Of a stretch of 34,742 bases of DNA, positions 1-7,624 are shown in pieces. The first letter of the stretch is position 1, and each line of letters starts with the position of its first letter. A program made the translations under genes and the position numbers. The notes beneath the pieces are model-generated. The model was not told where the DNA came from and ran no database searches. It saw only the letters and a program-made list of their open reading frames with translations. The DNA lies in contig CAZFPK010000036.1 of the NCBI GenBank assembly GCA_964521025.1, positions 1 to 34,742 of the forward strand. The letters run 5' to 3'. The stretch is from DRTC01 sp964521025. GTDB lineage: Bacteria; Cloacimonadota; Cloacimonadia; Cloacimonadales; TCS61.

Positions 1-40
1 GTCACCTATGTGCCAAGTTTATTCTGTTACCTATGCGACC
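1..40. repeat. Direct-repeat pair at window edge, possibly an insertion-sequence end
   Basis: Two near-identical words, GTCACCTATGTGCC at 1-14 and GTTACCTATGCGACC at 26-40, repeat in direct orientation 25 bases apart. Short direct repeats of this kind occur inside the termini of IS21-type elements, so this may be the end of an insertion sequence lying mostly outside the window or deleted. No transposase is visible on the right, so the assignment is weak. Confidence 0.3.
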
Positions 41-141
41 GGTTTGTACCCACCCTAATCCTCTCTTTGAGAAAGAGAGGGAAATTAGCGGAAATAATTG
101 AAAAAATTATTACAGAGAATTTGGTAAGCACAAAAAAAATT

Positions 142-170
142 ACCGCAAAGACGCGAAGGACGCAAAGAAA
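142..170 (+). repeat. Dispersed repeat, copy 1 (ACCGCAAAGACGCGAAGG family)
   Basis: The word 'ACCGCAAAGACGCGAAGG-ACGCAAAGAAA' recurs at 1551-1580 (diverged) and at 2403-2429 (inside the ABC exporter gene), always in the same orientation. Three copies within 2.3 kb indicate a genome-dispersed non-coding repeat rather than chance. Confidence 0.7.
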
Positions 171-275
171 AATAGTAACTGATAAAACGAAAAATAACCA
201 CCAAGAATCCGGAGAGCACCGAGAAACTCTCCTCTTCTGTCTTCACTGCGTTTTGCCAAGACAAGTGAGAGGAGT

Positions 276-289
276 CCGGCTTTAGCCGG
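276..289. repeat. Palindrome CCGGC-TTTA-GCCGG
   Basis: A perfect 5-bp stem with a TTTA loop. The same core CGGC-TTTA-GCCG forms the tip of the longer hairpin at 1592-1633, so both belong to one family of small intergenic palindromes. Confidence 0.55.
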
Positions 290-387
290 GAGGTGTGTTT
301 CTTTTTGCTTCATCATTGGAAATTCCTTGTTCGATATTGGATATTCATAATTCTTTTCGGTGTTTTCAGTGCTTTTCGGTGTTAAAT

Positions 388-1467
388 TTAAAACCTTTCA
401 TTTATTTCCTCGAACGAAATAGTCTTTTCCACTTCCACGGAAGCATCGTGCGAAAGCGAGAAATTTCCCTCGATCACAATATCCTGATCCTGTTTTACTC
501 CTTCCGTTATTTCGATGAATCTTTCGTTTTCCTCACCGGTTTGGACATACTGCCATTTTGCTTTTTCTCCTTCCACTGCAAAGACCAGTTTCTTACCGTC
601 TCGAATCAACAAAGCATCTTTATAAACAATTATTCTATCTTTGAAATATTCTGCTGCGATTTTTATTTCTGCGAACATTCCGTCTTTGATATTGCCGTCG
701 TTTCTTAATTTTATGATAATTTCGCAGGTTCGAGTTTCATTATTAATAGTGGGAGAAACGGACTCGACTTTTCCTATATATATTTTTCCTGCGATGGACG
801 GGAATCGAATAACTGCTTTTGCTCCTTTCTCTATTCGTGAAATTTCCGATTCCAGAACCTGAACCCGGATAATAATATTTTCGAGATCATAAACTGAAAA
901 CAGTTTCTTACCGGATGTAACCTGCTCACCTTCTGAAATTTTCAGGTTGGAAACAACTCCGTCGAAAGGCATTTTGATCACTGATTTTTCCAGATCGAGG
1001 TTAAGTTTTTGTAATTGGATTTCCGCTTCTTTCAAGCCGGTTTGGATTTTGAGCAAATTTTCATCAGCATTTTTTCCGATCTTTTTCCAGGCATTATATT
1101 CTGCTTTTGCTTTTTCCAGGTTTAATTCTGCTTGCTCGACATCTAACAATATTCGTTCTTTATCGATGTTCAGGATTATCTCATCTTTCATAACAAATTG
1201 ATTTTCCGTGACTGTGATAGATTCAATTATTCCGTTTATTTCGGAAACAACTTCCACCTTTTTTTCCGCTTCTGCTGTTCCGTTCGTGTAAATATGTTTT
1301 ATCAATGTTCCTTTTTGAGCAGGTGATGTCATAACCGGAACTGTGATATTGTAGGTTTTGTTTATCTCTTGTTTTTGTTCATCTTTCTTTTTGAGCCAAT
1401 CGGTTAGTTTGCAACTATTTATGATTATAAGAAAAATTACGAAAATCAGTAAAAAGGATTTCTTCAT
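388..1467 (-). CDS. Periplasmic adaptor (membrane fusion) lipoprotein, HlyD/RND-MFP family
   Basis: This 359-aa protein would bridge an inner-membrane pump to the outer membrane. Residues 1-19 form a lipoprotein-type signal (hydrophobic run ending I-N-S-C, Cys19). Two half-lipoyl segments lie near 70-105 and 162-195 ('MPFDGVVSNLKISEGEQVTSG' type motif), separated by a coiled-coil hairpin at about 105-161 rich in Glu, Lys and Leu. Beta-barrel and membrane-proximal domains follow. Length and order match the RND-MFP adaptor family. The ATG is supported by AGAGG about 5 bases upstream. No RND pump gene follows before the window edge. The nearest possible partner is the ABC exporter 247 bases upstream, but that pairing is inferred from position only. 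Confidence 0.85.
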   Translation of the reverse strand: MKKSFLLIFVIFLIIINSCKLTDWLKKKDEQKQEINKTYNITVPVMTSPAQKGTLIKHIYTNGTAEAEKKVEVVSEINGIIESITVTENQFVMKDEIILNIDKERILLDVEQAELNLEKAKAEYNAWKKIGKNADENLLKIQTGLKEAEIQLQKLNLDLEKSVIKMPFDGVVSNLKISEGEQVTSGKKLFSVYDLENIIIRVQVLESEISRIEKGAKAVIRFPSIAGKIYIGKVESVSPTINNETRTCEIIIKLRNDGNIKDGMFAEIKIAAEYFKDRIIVYKDALLIRDGKKLVFAVEGEKAKWQYVQTGEENERFIEITEGVKQDQDIVIEGNFSLSHDASVEVEKTISFEEINERF

Positions 1468-1550
1468 ACTACCTCTTCCATACTATTTTATTCTCAAATT
1501 AATTGTGGTTGAAAAATGATTTATCGGGAAATGTGTCAATAGGATTGTTT

Positions 1551-1580
1551 CACCGCTAAGTCGCAAAGAACGCAAAGAAA
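1551..1580 (+). repeat. Dispersed repeat, copy 2 (diverged)
   Basis: CACCGCTAAGTCGCAAAGAA-CGCAAAGAAA, a diverged copy of the repeats at 142-170 and 2403-2429, in the same orientation. It lies in the gap between the ABC exporter and the adaptor gene. Confidence 0.6.
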
Positions 1581-1591
1581 ACTTGAACTAA

Positions 1592-1633
1592 AACTTGAGT
1601 TAAGTTCGGCTTTAGCCGATCTTGACTTAAGTT
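1592..1633. repeat. Imperfect 19-bp hairpin with CGGC-TTTA-GCCG tip
   Basis: The left arm 1592-1610 and right arm 1615-1633 are complementary except for three positions, with loop TTTA. The tip is identical to the palindrome at 276-289. It may act as a terminator or RNA-processing hairpin between the exporter and adaptor genes, but it lacks a T-run on the minus strand, so it is called a repeat rather than a terminator. Confidence 0.55.
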
Positions 1634-1661
1634 TGTTCTGTCAACGATCAACCATCAACCA

Positions 1662-1712
1662 TTCCGAAGGTCAAGTTGAAAGAATTCCTCAGGAAGAGAC
1701 CTTTCGGAAGGT
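1662..1712. repeat. TTCCGAAGGT / ACCTTTCGGAA inverted repeat after the exporter stop
   Basis: TTCCGAAGGT at 1662-1671 pairs with ACCTTTCGGAA at 1699-1709 (one bulged base), immediately past the stop codon of the ABC exporter on the minus strand. The inner TTCCTCAGGAA at 1685-1695 is also partly self-complementary. It is one of several TTCCGAA-type inverted repeats in gaps of this window. Confidence 0.45.
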
Positions 1713-1713
1713 T

Positions 1714-3684
1714 TCAATTCGTAGATATATCCCCAAACACTAAAGACAATTTCCGATAAAATCCATCCTTTTCTATCAGTTCCGCATGTTTACCTTGTTC
1801 CACAATTCTACCATTTTCCAGAACTAAAATCTTATCGCAGTTTTTGATCGTAGTTAAACGATGGGCTACTATAAATACAAGCATATCTTCCGGTAATGAG
1901 AAGATGGTGTTGTTTATGTACTTTTCGCTGATCGTATCGATATTGGAAGTTGCTTCGTCGAGGATGAGGATTTTTGGTTTCTTGATGAGTGCTCTGGCAA
2001 TGGCAATTCTCTGCTTCTGACCGACCGAGAGATTACCTCCTCTGCTGCCAACAACCGTATCGTAACCATCTGCTAATTTCTCGATAAATTCTGCGGAATG
2101 AGATTGCTTTGTAGCTGATAAAATTTCTTCTCTCGTTGCTCTCGGATTGCCGAAACGGATATTATTATAAATCGTGTCATTGAATAAAAACGGTTCTTGT
2201 TCGACAACTGCAATGTATTTCCTTAATGCAACCAGTTCTTTATTTGTTAGAACTTTTTCATTTAGTACTATTTCTCCGGAATCGATTTCATATAATCCAG
2301 CGAGAAGGCGCAATAAAGTTGTTTTACCGCAACCGGAACTGCCGACAATTCCTATCTTTTCTCCTTCTTTTGTTGCGAAACTTATCTCTTTTAATATTTT
2401 TTCACCGCAAAGACGCGAAGACGCAAAGGTTTCTTTTTTGACAGGATCCGTAAAACAACTTGCCAAAGTTGTTAAATCTTTATTATTCAATCGTTTTGCT
2501 GAAGCTGTTAAATCTTTATTATTCAATTGTTTTGCCGAAGTTGTTAAATTGGTTGAAACAGTTGAATTGGTTGAATTGGTTAAATTAGTTGAATTAGTTG
2601 AACCGGTTGAATTAGTGAAATTAGTGCAATTTGTGGTTGCTATTTCTCTTTCTTCATACGAAAAGGAGACTTTATGAAAACTTAATTGTTCTATTTTTCC
2701 AGTAATTTGAAAATCTTCATCCATTTCTTCTTCCGGTAACTCGAATAATTCCTGCACTCTCTGTAAGGCGATCAATGCTTTCTGGATTTGGATATTTACA
2801 TTAATGAGACGACTGGTGGGACCGAATAAATAACCGACAAAAGAGTTGAAGGCGATCAGAGAACCGATAGTCAATCTACCGTTAATTATCTCATATCCGC
2901 CATAACCGATAATAACGATAGGAGCAAGACCTCCGATAAAACCGGTTACAGCTCCATTCAGAAAAGATGTTTTTCCCAGCTTTATATCCGAACGGAATGT
3001 CTGTTTTGCTTTTTGATAATAACGCAGGAGATTGTATTTATAACGCAGGAAAACTTTACTCAATTCCAGCATATTGAGGGATTCTTCAAGTTGTTTGGTA
3101 GTTTGAGCGCTATCTTCATAAAATCTTTTAGATAATCTCCGAATAATTCTACTGAAATAGATGGTTGCTAGAACAAAGAAGGGAAGAATAGCAACCGAGA
3201 CAATTGCCAGTTTCCAATGGATAATAAAGATAGCAGTAAGACCAACGAGAAAAGTTAGAATATCTTTTACAATAGAAATAAGCGTATCTGCGAATAAACT
3301 TCGTAACCTGCCGGTATCATCATTGATTCTTGAGATGAGGTAACCGGTTCCGTATTTCTTGTTTATTTTCAAGGGCAGTTTGTTTATTTTCCTGAGCAGA
3401 TCCAGCCTGATATCCAGGATTACTTTGGTGTTGATCTTGTAGAAGAGTAAACCTTGGAAATAACCGATAAGTCTCATAAATATCAACAAACCAAATACGA
3501 TGAGGATGAGGATTAATAATTCTTGCAGATTTTGGTTTGGGAGAGTTTTGTCTATTATTCTTCTGGTTATTAAGGGAGTTGGGAGTCTAAGAAGAGAAAG
3601 AAAAAAGATGGAAATAGTACCCAGTATGAGATATTTTAATGAATATTTGAAATATGGAAAAAGAAACAGCAGTATTTTTTTCAA
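1714..3684 (-). CDS. ABC exporter (fused membrane and ATPase domains) with a repeat-derived insertion
   Basis: A 656-aa MsbA-like half-transporter expected to act as an inner-membrane dimer. Transmembrane segments span about residues 10-300. The ATPase has Walker A GSSGCGKTT (about 447-455), signature LSVGQKQR (about 549), Walker B ILILDEATSN (about 570) and H-loop VAHRL (about 604). The start is TTG at 3684 (no in-frame ATG fits), with only a weak ribosome site. There is no N-terminal C39 peptidase domain, so it is not a bacteriocin-type PCAT. Between 'FSYEER' and 'ILKEISFA' about 80 extra residues (about 347-428) are inserted, rich in T-N-S and K-x-L-N-N-K-D-L-T repeats. Because reading frame and all motifs survive, it may still work. 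The substrate is unknown. Candidates are the peptide made upstream, or a lipid or drug. Confidence 0.9.
   Translation of the reverse strand: MKKILLFLFPYFKYSLKYLILGTISIFFLSLLRLPTPLITRRIIDKTLPNQNLQELLILILIVFGLLIFMRLIGYFQGLLFYKINTKVILDIRLDLLRKINKLPLKINKKYGTGYLISRINDDTGRLRSLFADTLISIVKDILTFLVGLTAIFIIHWKLAIVSVAILPFFVLATIYFSRIIRRLSKRFYEDSAQTTKQLEESLNMLELSKVFLRYKYNLLRYYQKAKQTFRSDIKLGKTSFLNGAVTGFIGGLAPIVIIGYGGYEIINGRLTIGSLIAFNSFVGYLFGPTSRLINVNIQIQKALIALQRVQELFELPEEEMDEDFQITGKIEQLSFHKVSFSYEEREIATTNCTNFTNSTGSTNSTNLTNSTNSTVSTNLTTSAKQLNNKDLTASAKRLNNKDLTTLASCFTDPVKKETFASSRLCGEKILKEISFATKEGEKIGIVGSSGCGKTTLLRLLAGLYEIDSGEIVLNEKVLTNKELVALRKYIAVVEQEPFLFNDTIYNNIRFGNPRATREEILSATKQSHSAEFIEKLADGYDTVVGSRGGNLSVGQKQRIAIARALIKKPKILILDEATSNIDTISEKYINNTIFSLPEDMLVFIVAHRLTTIKNCDKILVLENGRIVEQGKHAELIEKDGFYRKLSLVFGDISTN
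2403..2429 (+). repeat. Dispersed repeat, copy 3, inside the exporter coding sequence
   Basis: CACCGCAAAGACGCGAAG-ACGCAAAGG matches the intergenic repeats at 142-170 and 1551-1580 but lies inside the ABC exporter gene, at the C-terminal edge of its inserted segment. It is read in frame on the minus strand as 'TFASSRLCGE'. Confidence 0.75.
2471..2550. repeat. 36-bp tandem repeat inside the exporter gene
   Basis: The unit beginning GTTAAATCTTTATTATTCAA starts at 2471 and again at 2507, and a third partial start lies at 2543, so the period is exactly 36 bases (12 codons). On the minus strand it encodes the repeated peptide 'K-x-L-N-N-K-D-L-T-x-S-A'. The frame-preserving period explains why the exporter frame stays open. 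Confidence 0.85.
2543..2640. repeat. Low-complexity GTTGAATTG/GTTGAATTA array
   Basis: About ten near-copies of a 9-bp word (GTTGAATTGG, GTTAAATTAG, GTTGAACCGG and variants) run head to tail next to the 36-bp repeat. In the exporter frame they give alternating Asn/Thr/Ser (T-N-S-T-N-x-T). The array forms the N-terminal part of the protein's extra segment. Confidence 0.8.
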
Positions 3685-3785
3685 GAAATCTTTAATTGTT
3701 ATAGCTTATAGCGTATGAATTAATACTCTTTTGGAAATATTGTGTTTTTCGTTTCAAAAACTTATCTCGACATCAGGGCATCAAT

Positions 3786-4796
3786 TCATCTGCGAAGACC
3801 TATAATTTGATATATATTTAAAATAAAACCATCATTTTCATTGCCTGAAATTTCATATAATTTATTTTTATATAAAATGCAATTTTCGAATTTTTCTCTA
3901 TTGTTAACAATGCTACAAAGTTTGTTACCATTCAAATCATAAATTTCGAAAGAATTTCCAGATTCATTATTAACTAAAACCCATAGATTATTCCTATCTG
4001 AGATTAATATATTTTCTATTATATTTTTATATTGATGATTTCTTAATTTTTTTCCCACTTTTTCATACGATTTTTCTATTTCTTCAATTTCTTCTGTTTC
4101 TCTTTTTATTTTCTTTCTAATAACTTTACTAACTTTGCACTTTTCTTTTGCGTTAGTATCATATATCGTTATCTGATAATTATCCTGCGATTTTTCAGCT
4201 ATGCAAATTGAATTATTCCGATAAGCATAAATTGGAGAAATATGTTTTTCGAAATCCATTTCAAATAACTTAAATTTTCCTGAAAAAAGAATTACATCTT
4301 TTGAAGAAGTAACTAATTTAATAATTGGATTTAGGGACATATTACCATCACTAAAATCAATATTTTTCCAAAATTCGATTTTAGAATTATAATCAATAAT
4401 ATCCATTTTTATCATCGTATTCATTTCTTGATATTTTTTTTCTTCAACAAAATCACCGCTATAATTAAAATACAAAATTTTCCTGTTTGTATTATCAGAA
4501 ATCCCGATACATCTTTTTATAGCGTCGTTAAAAATGCATATTGGACTTCCGAATTCACCTAAACCTTTACCTTGTGTAAATACACTTTTTTCGACTTCCC
4601 CATTCAATGATAAAACTATAAATCCCTTAGAAATTTTATCAAGAATAAATATTTTCTCATTAACTGATATAATATCATCAATAGCAACAATATCAGAATC
4701 TAATTTGACTTTGGTTTCCAAATCAAGACAAATATTCTCTGTGGATAAATATCCAAATAGACAAATAAGTTGTAAAAAAATTAATTTCTTTCTCAT
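3786..4796 (-). CDS. Secreted 6-bladed beta-propeller-like protein
   Basis: A 336-aa protein with an N-terminal hydrophobic signal (about residues 3-18, no convincing lipobox) followed by repeated beta-strand blades. The telltale motif is G-K-G-L-G-E-F-G-S-P (about residue 77), the 'G-x-G-x-G-E-F' loop of NHL and 6-bladed propeller families common in Bacteroidota. Members of this family are often found beside peptide-precursor or radical SAM genes. The ATG at 4796 is preceded by a strong TAGGAGG. It lies 54 bases downstream of the membrane protein gene and shares that gene's high A+T content, so it is probably part of the same unit. The role is unknown; binding or display of the modified peptide is a guess. 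Confidence 0.65.
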   Translation of the reverse strand: MRKKLIFLQLICLFGYLSTENICLDLETKVKLDSDIVAIDDIISVNEKIFILDKISKGFIVLSLNGEVEKSVFTQGKGLGEFGSPICIFNDAIKRCIGISDNTNRKILYFNYSGDFVEEKKYQEMNTMIKMDIIDYNSKIEFWKNIDFSDGNMSLNPIIKLVTSSKDVILFSGKFKLFEMDFEKHISPIYAYRNNSICIAEKSQDNYQITIYDTNAKEKCKVSKVIRKKIKRETEEIEEIEKSYEKVGKKLRNHQYKNIIENILISDRNNLWVLVNNESGNSFEIYDLNGNKLCSIVNNREKFENCILYKNKLYEISGNENDGFILNIYQIIGLRR

Positions 4797-4850
4797 AATT
4801 TTTTCCTCCTAACCTTTAATTTCTTTTTATTACAAATGAATCACAGAATA

Positions 4851-5480
4851 TTATATTTGTTTAATTATTTCGTTATTCATCTTTCTGAAAACTTTTAAGA
4901 TTAAATAATTTAAAGTTAAAAGTGTAACGATAATAACAACGGAATGAATTTTATAGATTGAGAGATAGGGAATTACTTTATAAAATAAAAGAGTGGAGAT
5001 CATTATTACGTACACAAGTATTTTAGATATATTATATTTTATTTGTAAAAATCCGCAAAGATTTAAAATAAAAAAATTGAATATATAAAAGTAGATTAAT
5101 ACAAGCATCTCTTTCAAAGAAAATAATAATAGAATATTAGCCTTTGTCAGTATGCAGGAAATAATGATTTGAAAAATCAAAATAAACACAATAATATTTA
5201 TTATTAGAAAAGTTCGTAAGTTAATCAGTGTTGAAATATTGTATCCATGTGCTATATAGTATTCAAATCTTCCTAGTATATGATCTTTTTGATAAAAAAT
5301 AGCAAATAATGACACTGAAAAGATATAATAAATTAAAAAATATTGAATTGAAAAACTAATATTTGTTTTATCTCCTTTTATTGTAGCGTATATATTCAAT
5401 ATGGATAATAGTCCAAAAGTCATCAGGAATCGACGATTGTGTATTAAGAAATATGTCTGCGAAAGAAGGAAATTGTACAT
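4851..5480 (-). CDS. Small polytopic membrane protein, likely ABC permease partner
   Basis: A 209-aa protein with about six predicted membrane segments (roughly residues 18-35, 46-63, 87-109, 117-142, 150-167 and 176-195) and a short Lys/Arg-rich tail. No family motif is recognisable. It starts only 16 bases after the ABC ATPase stop, and an ATPase with no fused membrane domain needs such a partner, so it is assigned as the permease of an ABC-2-type exporter or immunity transporter by context. No clear Shine-Dalgarno site precedes the ATG, which fits translation coupled to the ATPase gene. Very AT-rich. Confidence 0.65.
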   Translation of the reverse strand: MYNFLLSQTYFLIHNRRFLMTFGLLSILNIYATIKGDKTNISFSIQYFLIYYIFSVSLFAIFYQKDHILGRFEYYIAHGYNISTLINLRTFLIINIIVFILIFQIIISCILTKANILLLFSLKEMLVLIYFYIFNFFILNLCGFLQIKYNISKILVYVIMISTLLFYKVIPYLSIYKIHSVVIIVTLLTLNYLILKVFRKMNNEIIKQI

Positions 5481-5496
5481 TTTTTATATCATTTAC

Positions 5497-6084
5497 TTAA
5501 TAATTTCCAAAAATAATTTTTTTTGTATGTATATTAAAAAGTTCTGTATTGTGGGTTGCAATAATCTTCGCACATTTAAGATTATATATGAATTTAATAA
5601 TTTTCTTATTAAAATCATTATCTATGAAATTAAAAGGTTCATCTAGAATTAAAATATCCAGTTTATCATAATTAATCATAGAAATCAGTAGACTTGAGCG
5701 CTGTTTCTCACCATCTGAAATAATGTTTGTCCTCTTTGTTTTTAATTTTGATAATCCAAAAACTTCCAATAAGTAATTTATTCTATTCTTCTCGATTTTT
5801 CCATTTTTTAATAAAGAATAGAGATATATATTTCTGATAACTGATAATTCTGAATGCAACAGATAGTTATTTAAATAACTATCAATCTTTATCTTTTTTT
5901 TGAATTCGATATTTCCATTTGTTGGTACAAATATCCCTAAAAGAGTTTTAAGAAAAATGGATTTTCCTGTGCCATTTTCGCCTACTATTAATAGTGTTTC
6001 CTTTTTTTGAATTTCGAAAGAAACAGAGGAATATATTTTTTGCTTATTTATCTCTTTTTCCAAGTTTTCTACTTTTAGAATCAT
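5497..6084 (-). CDS. ABC transporter ATP-binding protein
   Basis: A compact 195-aa ATPase. It shows Walker A GENGTGKS (35-42), a slightly unusual signature ISDGEKQ (122-128, usually LSGGQ), Walker B LDILILDEP (142-150) and H-loop His178 (ATHNT). Its ATG directly abuts the TAA of the radical SAM gene (TAAATG), so the two are translationally linked. With the membrane protein downstream it would form a two-component ABC system, for export of or self-protection from the locus product. At 195 aa it is shorter than most stand-alone ATPases (about 210-250), the missing part being at the C-terminus. Confidence 0.9.
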   Translation of the reverse strand: MILKVENLEKEINKQKIYSSVSFEIQKKETLLIVGENGTGKSIFLKTLLGIFVPTNGNIEFKKKIKIDSYLNNYLLHSELSVIRNIYLYSLLKNGKIEKNRINYLLEVFGLSKLKTKRTNIISDGEKQRSSLLISMINYDKLDILILDEPFNFIDNDFNKKIIKFIYNLKCAKIIATHNTELFNIHTKKIIFGNY

Positions 6085-7465
6085 TTAAACCTTATAGCAA
6101 TATTTAAAATCCATTCTGTTACTAAGTGATGTCGGTAGTTTATTGAACCATATACATTTTTTATAACTATTATGTATAACCAAACCATTCAAGAAACAAC
6201 CTTCGCAAAATTGTTTAAATCTATTGTAATGATTACAATCTGAACATATTTCCCGACAAGGGACAATTTCAGAGTTTATTAAATCATTCAAGTTACTATA
6301 GTCAAATATATCTTCTATGTTATCATTAAAAATATTTCCCAGATTAAGAAAATCTTCAGGGAATAAAATACAGGGTTTAATATTACCTTTATATGATATA
6401 GCACATTTTTTATATCCAACTCCACAACTTGTTTTTTCACTAGAATTTGATTTTTTTGAAGTTTCTAATCTTTTAGATAATAAATCCTTTTTTATTAAAT
6501 CTTCTTGTTTTTTCATTTTATCGTAGAACTTAACTGCATTGGTTACATCCCATTCATTTTGGGCTCTACCTAATGGCATCATAGGTGTGTATCCAAAAAG
6601 ATTAACATCCAATTCTTTAGTTGCAAATTTAAATGTTTTATAGAGATAGTTAATATTTATACTTGGAATTATTGTCATTGTTGAGCGAACAAAGAAGCCA
6701 TTTTGCCTTAACAACATTATTGAATATTTCACTGTATCAAAACCATCAACTCCTCTTATTATTTTATATAAGTTTTTATTGGGTGCATCCAAACTTATGC
6801 TAAATACAATTTTTTTTCTTATATTTTTGTCAAATTCTTTTAATCTGTTAATAAAGCCATTATTAATTAACATACCATTTGTTATTACGGATACATATTT
6901 AGAATTTTCTAAAAAAAAATGCAGGATGTTAAAAAAATCTGGATGGGTTAACGGCTCACCGCCAGTTAATTCAACTTGATAAAATTCTTTCGAGGAAATT
7001 TTTTTTAATTCTGATAATAACTTGTTTGTGTCAATATTTATGCAGTTTTCTTTCACTGGAACGAAGTAACAATGGATGCAATTTGAATTGTAAAAAATTA
7101 GTTAATTCTATTGCAATTCTTTCTGGAATACAAGACGATATCGATCCGAAGATATTTTTATTATTTATTGGATTAGCGGAAAAGGAAAATAAATTTGCTT
7201 TTTGCATATGTTTAAAACTATTTTCTAATACTTCTAAATTTCTATCGGTATATTTTCCAATACTTGATAAATAATATTTGAAAAGATCCTCAACTATAAT
7301 CGGTTCATTTTTTTTTAAAATAGATAAGATTATACTTAATGGTTTATTTAGTTTAATTTTCTTTAAAGATTCATTCCTATTTTCAACTATGCCACCATTG
7401 TATGAAATATGAAATCTATACTTCTCATTCAATTTTAAATACTTTTTTTTCATAGTGTCTATCAT
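6085..7465 (-). pseudogene. Radical SAM/SPASM peptide maturase with PqqD-like N-terminus, frameshifted
   Basis: Two adjacent frames form one about 459-aa enzyme if one base is removed from the A6 run at 7092-7097 (T6 on the coding strand). The first frame (ATG 7465) holds a PqqD-like winged-helix domain (about residues 15-95), the type that binds leader peptides (RRE), then 'PERIAIELTNF'. The other frame continues N-S-N-C-I-H-C-Y-F, then V-E-L-T-G-G-E-P-L-T-H-P, the radical SAM GGEP motif, and ends in a Cys-rich SPASM region (C-x2-C, C-x3-C-x2-C and others) for auxiliary Fe-S clusters. The cluster motif CxxxCxxC reads YxxxCxxC: the first Cys is Tyr (TAC, 7090-7092). Frameshift plus lost ligand suggest decay; assembly error is the alternative for the frameshift. 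The GTG at 7056 is not a convincing independent start. Confidence 0.8.
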
Positions 7466-7489
7466 TCTTTATATATATCCTTGTCAAAT

Positions 7490-7516
7490 ACTGAAATTTC
7501 TTGATGAAATTTCAGT
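7490..7516. promoter_or_regulatory. 10-bp hairpin just upstream of the maturase start
   Basis: ACTGAAATTT (7490-7499) and AAATTTCAGT (7507-7516) are perfect inverted repeats with a 7-base loop, ending 25 bases before the maturase ATG. A weak AAGGA ribosome site follows on the minus strand. It could be an operator or an mRNA processing/stability hairpin between the precursor and maturase genes. No regulator can be named. Confidence 0.45.
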
Positions 7517-7573
7517 GCCTAAGCTGCTCACTTTTATTATGCACATAACCGTTAATCTTTAATTTTAAATAAT

Positions 7574-7616
7574 AAAAAGAGGTGGACATTGGATTGGAAA
7601 AGTTCCACCTCTTTTT
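7574..7616 (-). terminator. Strong intrinsic terminator between precursor and maturase
   Basis: A perfect 13-bp stem (AAAAAGAGGTGGA 7574-7586 / TCCACCTCTTTTT 7604-7616) with a 17-base loop lies 9 bases after the precursor stop codon. On the minus strand the stem ends in TTTTTATTATTT. This should stop most transcripts after the small peptide gene and let a minority read into the maturase, a usual arrangement for high precursor-to-enzyme ratios. The A-rich left flank makes it usable in both directions. Confidence 0.85.
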
Positions 7617-7624
7617 CTAAGTTC

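Larger units (their letters stand above)
41..387. other. Gene-free repeat-rich gap
   Basis: No credible gene is present; the open frames here lack a ribosome site and protein-like composition. The stretch is a mosaic of short repeats. There is a 9-bp perfect hairpin (CCTCTCTTT 60-68 / AAAGAGAGG 72-80), an ACCGCAAAGACGCGAAGG-type repeat at 142-170, an 'ACCACCAAGAATCC...GCACCGAG' word near 198-220, and a CCGGC-TTTA-GCCGG palindrome at 276-289. A run around 320-350 contains 'TTCGATATTGGATATTC'. It lies downstream of the adaptor gene on the minus strand, so one of the hairpins may end that transcript. Confidence 0.6.

Noticed and set aside
1..40. A definite IS21 element
   Set aside because: Only short direct repeats are visible; no transposase or opposite end in the window.
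10..708. Plus-strand open frames of 91 and 137 codons
   Set aside because: No ribosome site or protein-like composition; one lies on dispersed repeats and the other is antisense to the adaptor gene.
2471..2640. CRISPR-like array
   Set aside because: Contiguous 9- and 36-bp tandem repeats without unique spacers, in frame within a coding sequence.
2174..2677. 167-codon plus-strand frame rich in V-E-L-V-K-L
   Set aside because: Antisense to the ABC exporter ATPase; its repetitive part is the complement of the tandem arrays.
1714..3684. Peptidase-containing bacteriocin transporter (PCAT)
   Set aside because: No N-terminal C39 domain or Cys/His motif precedes the membrane segments.
6085..7056. 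A stand-alone 323-aa radical SAM protein starting at GTG 7056
   Set aside because: The start falls after the Fe-S motif, with no ribosome site; the missing N-terminal part is found in the adjacent frame, so it is the 3' part of a frameshifted gene.
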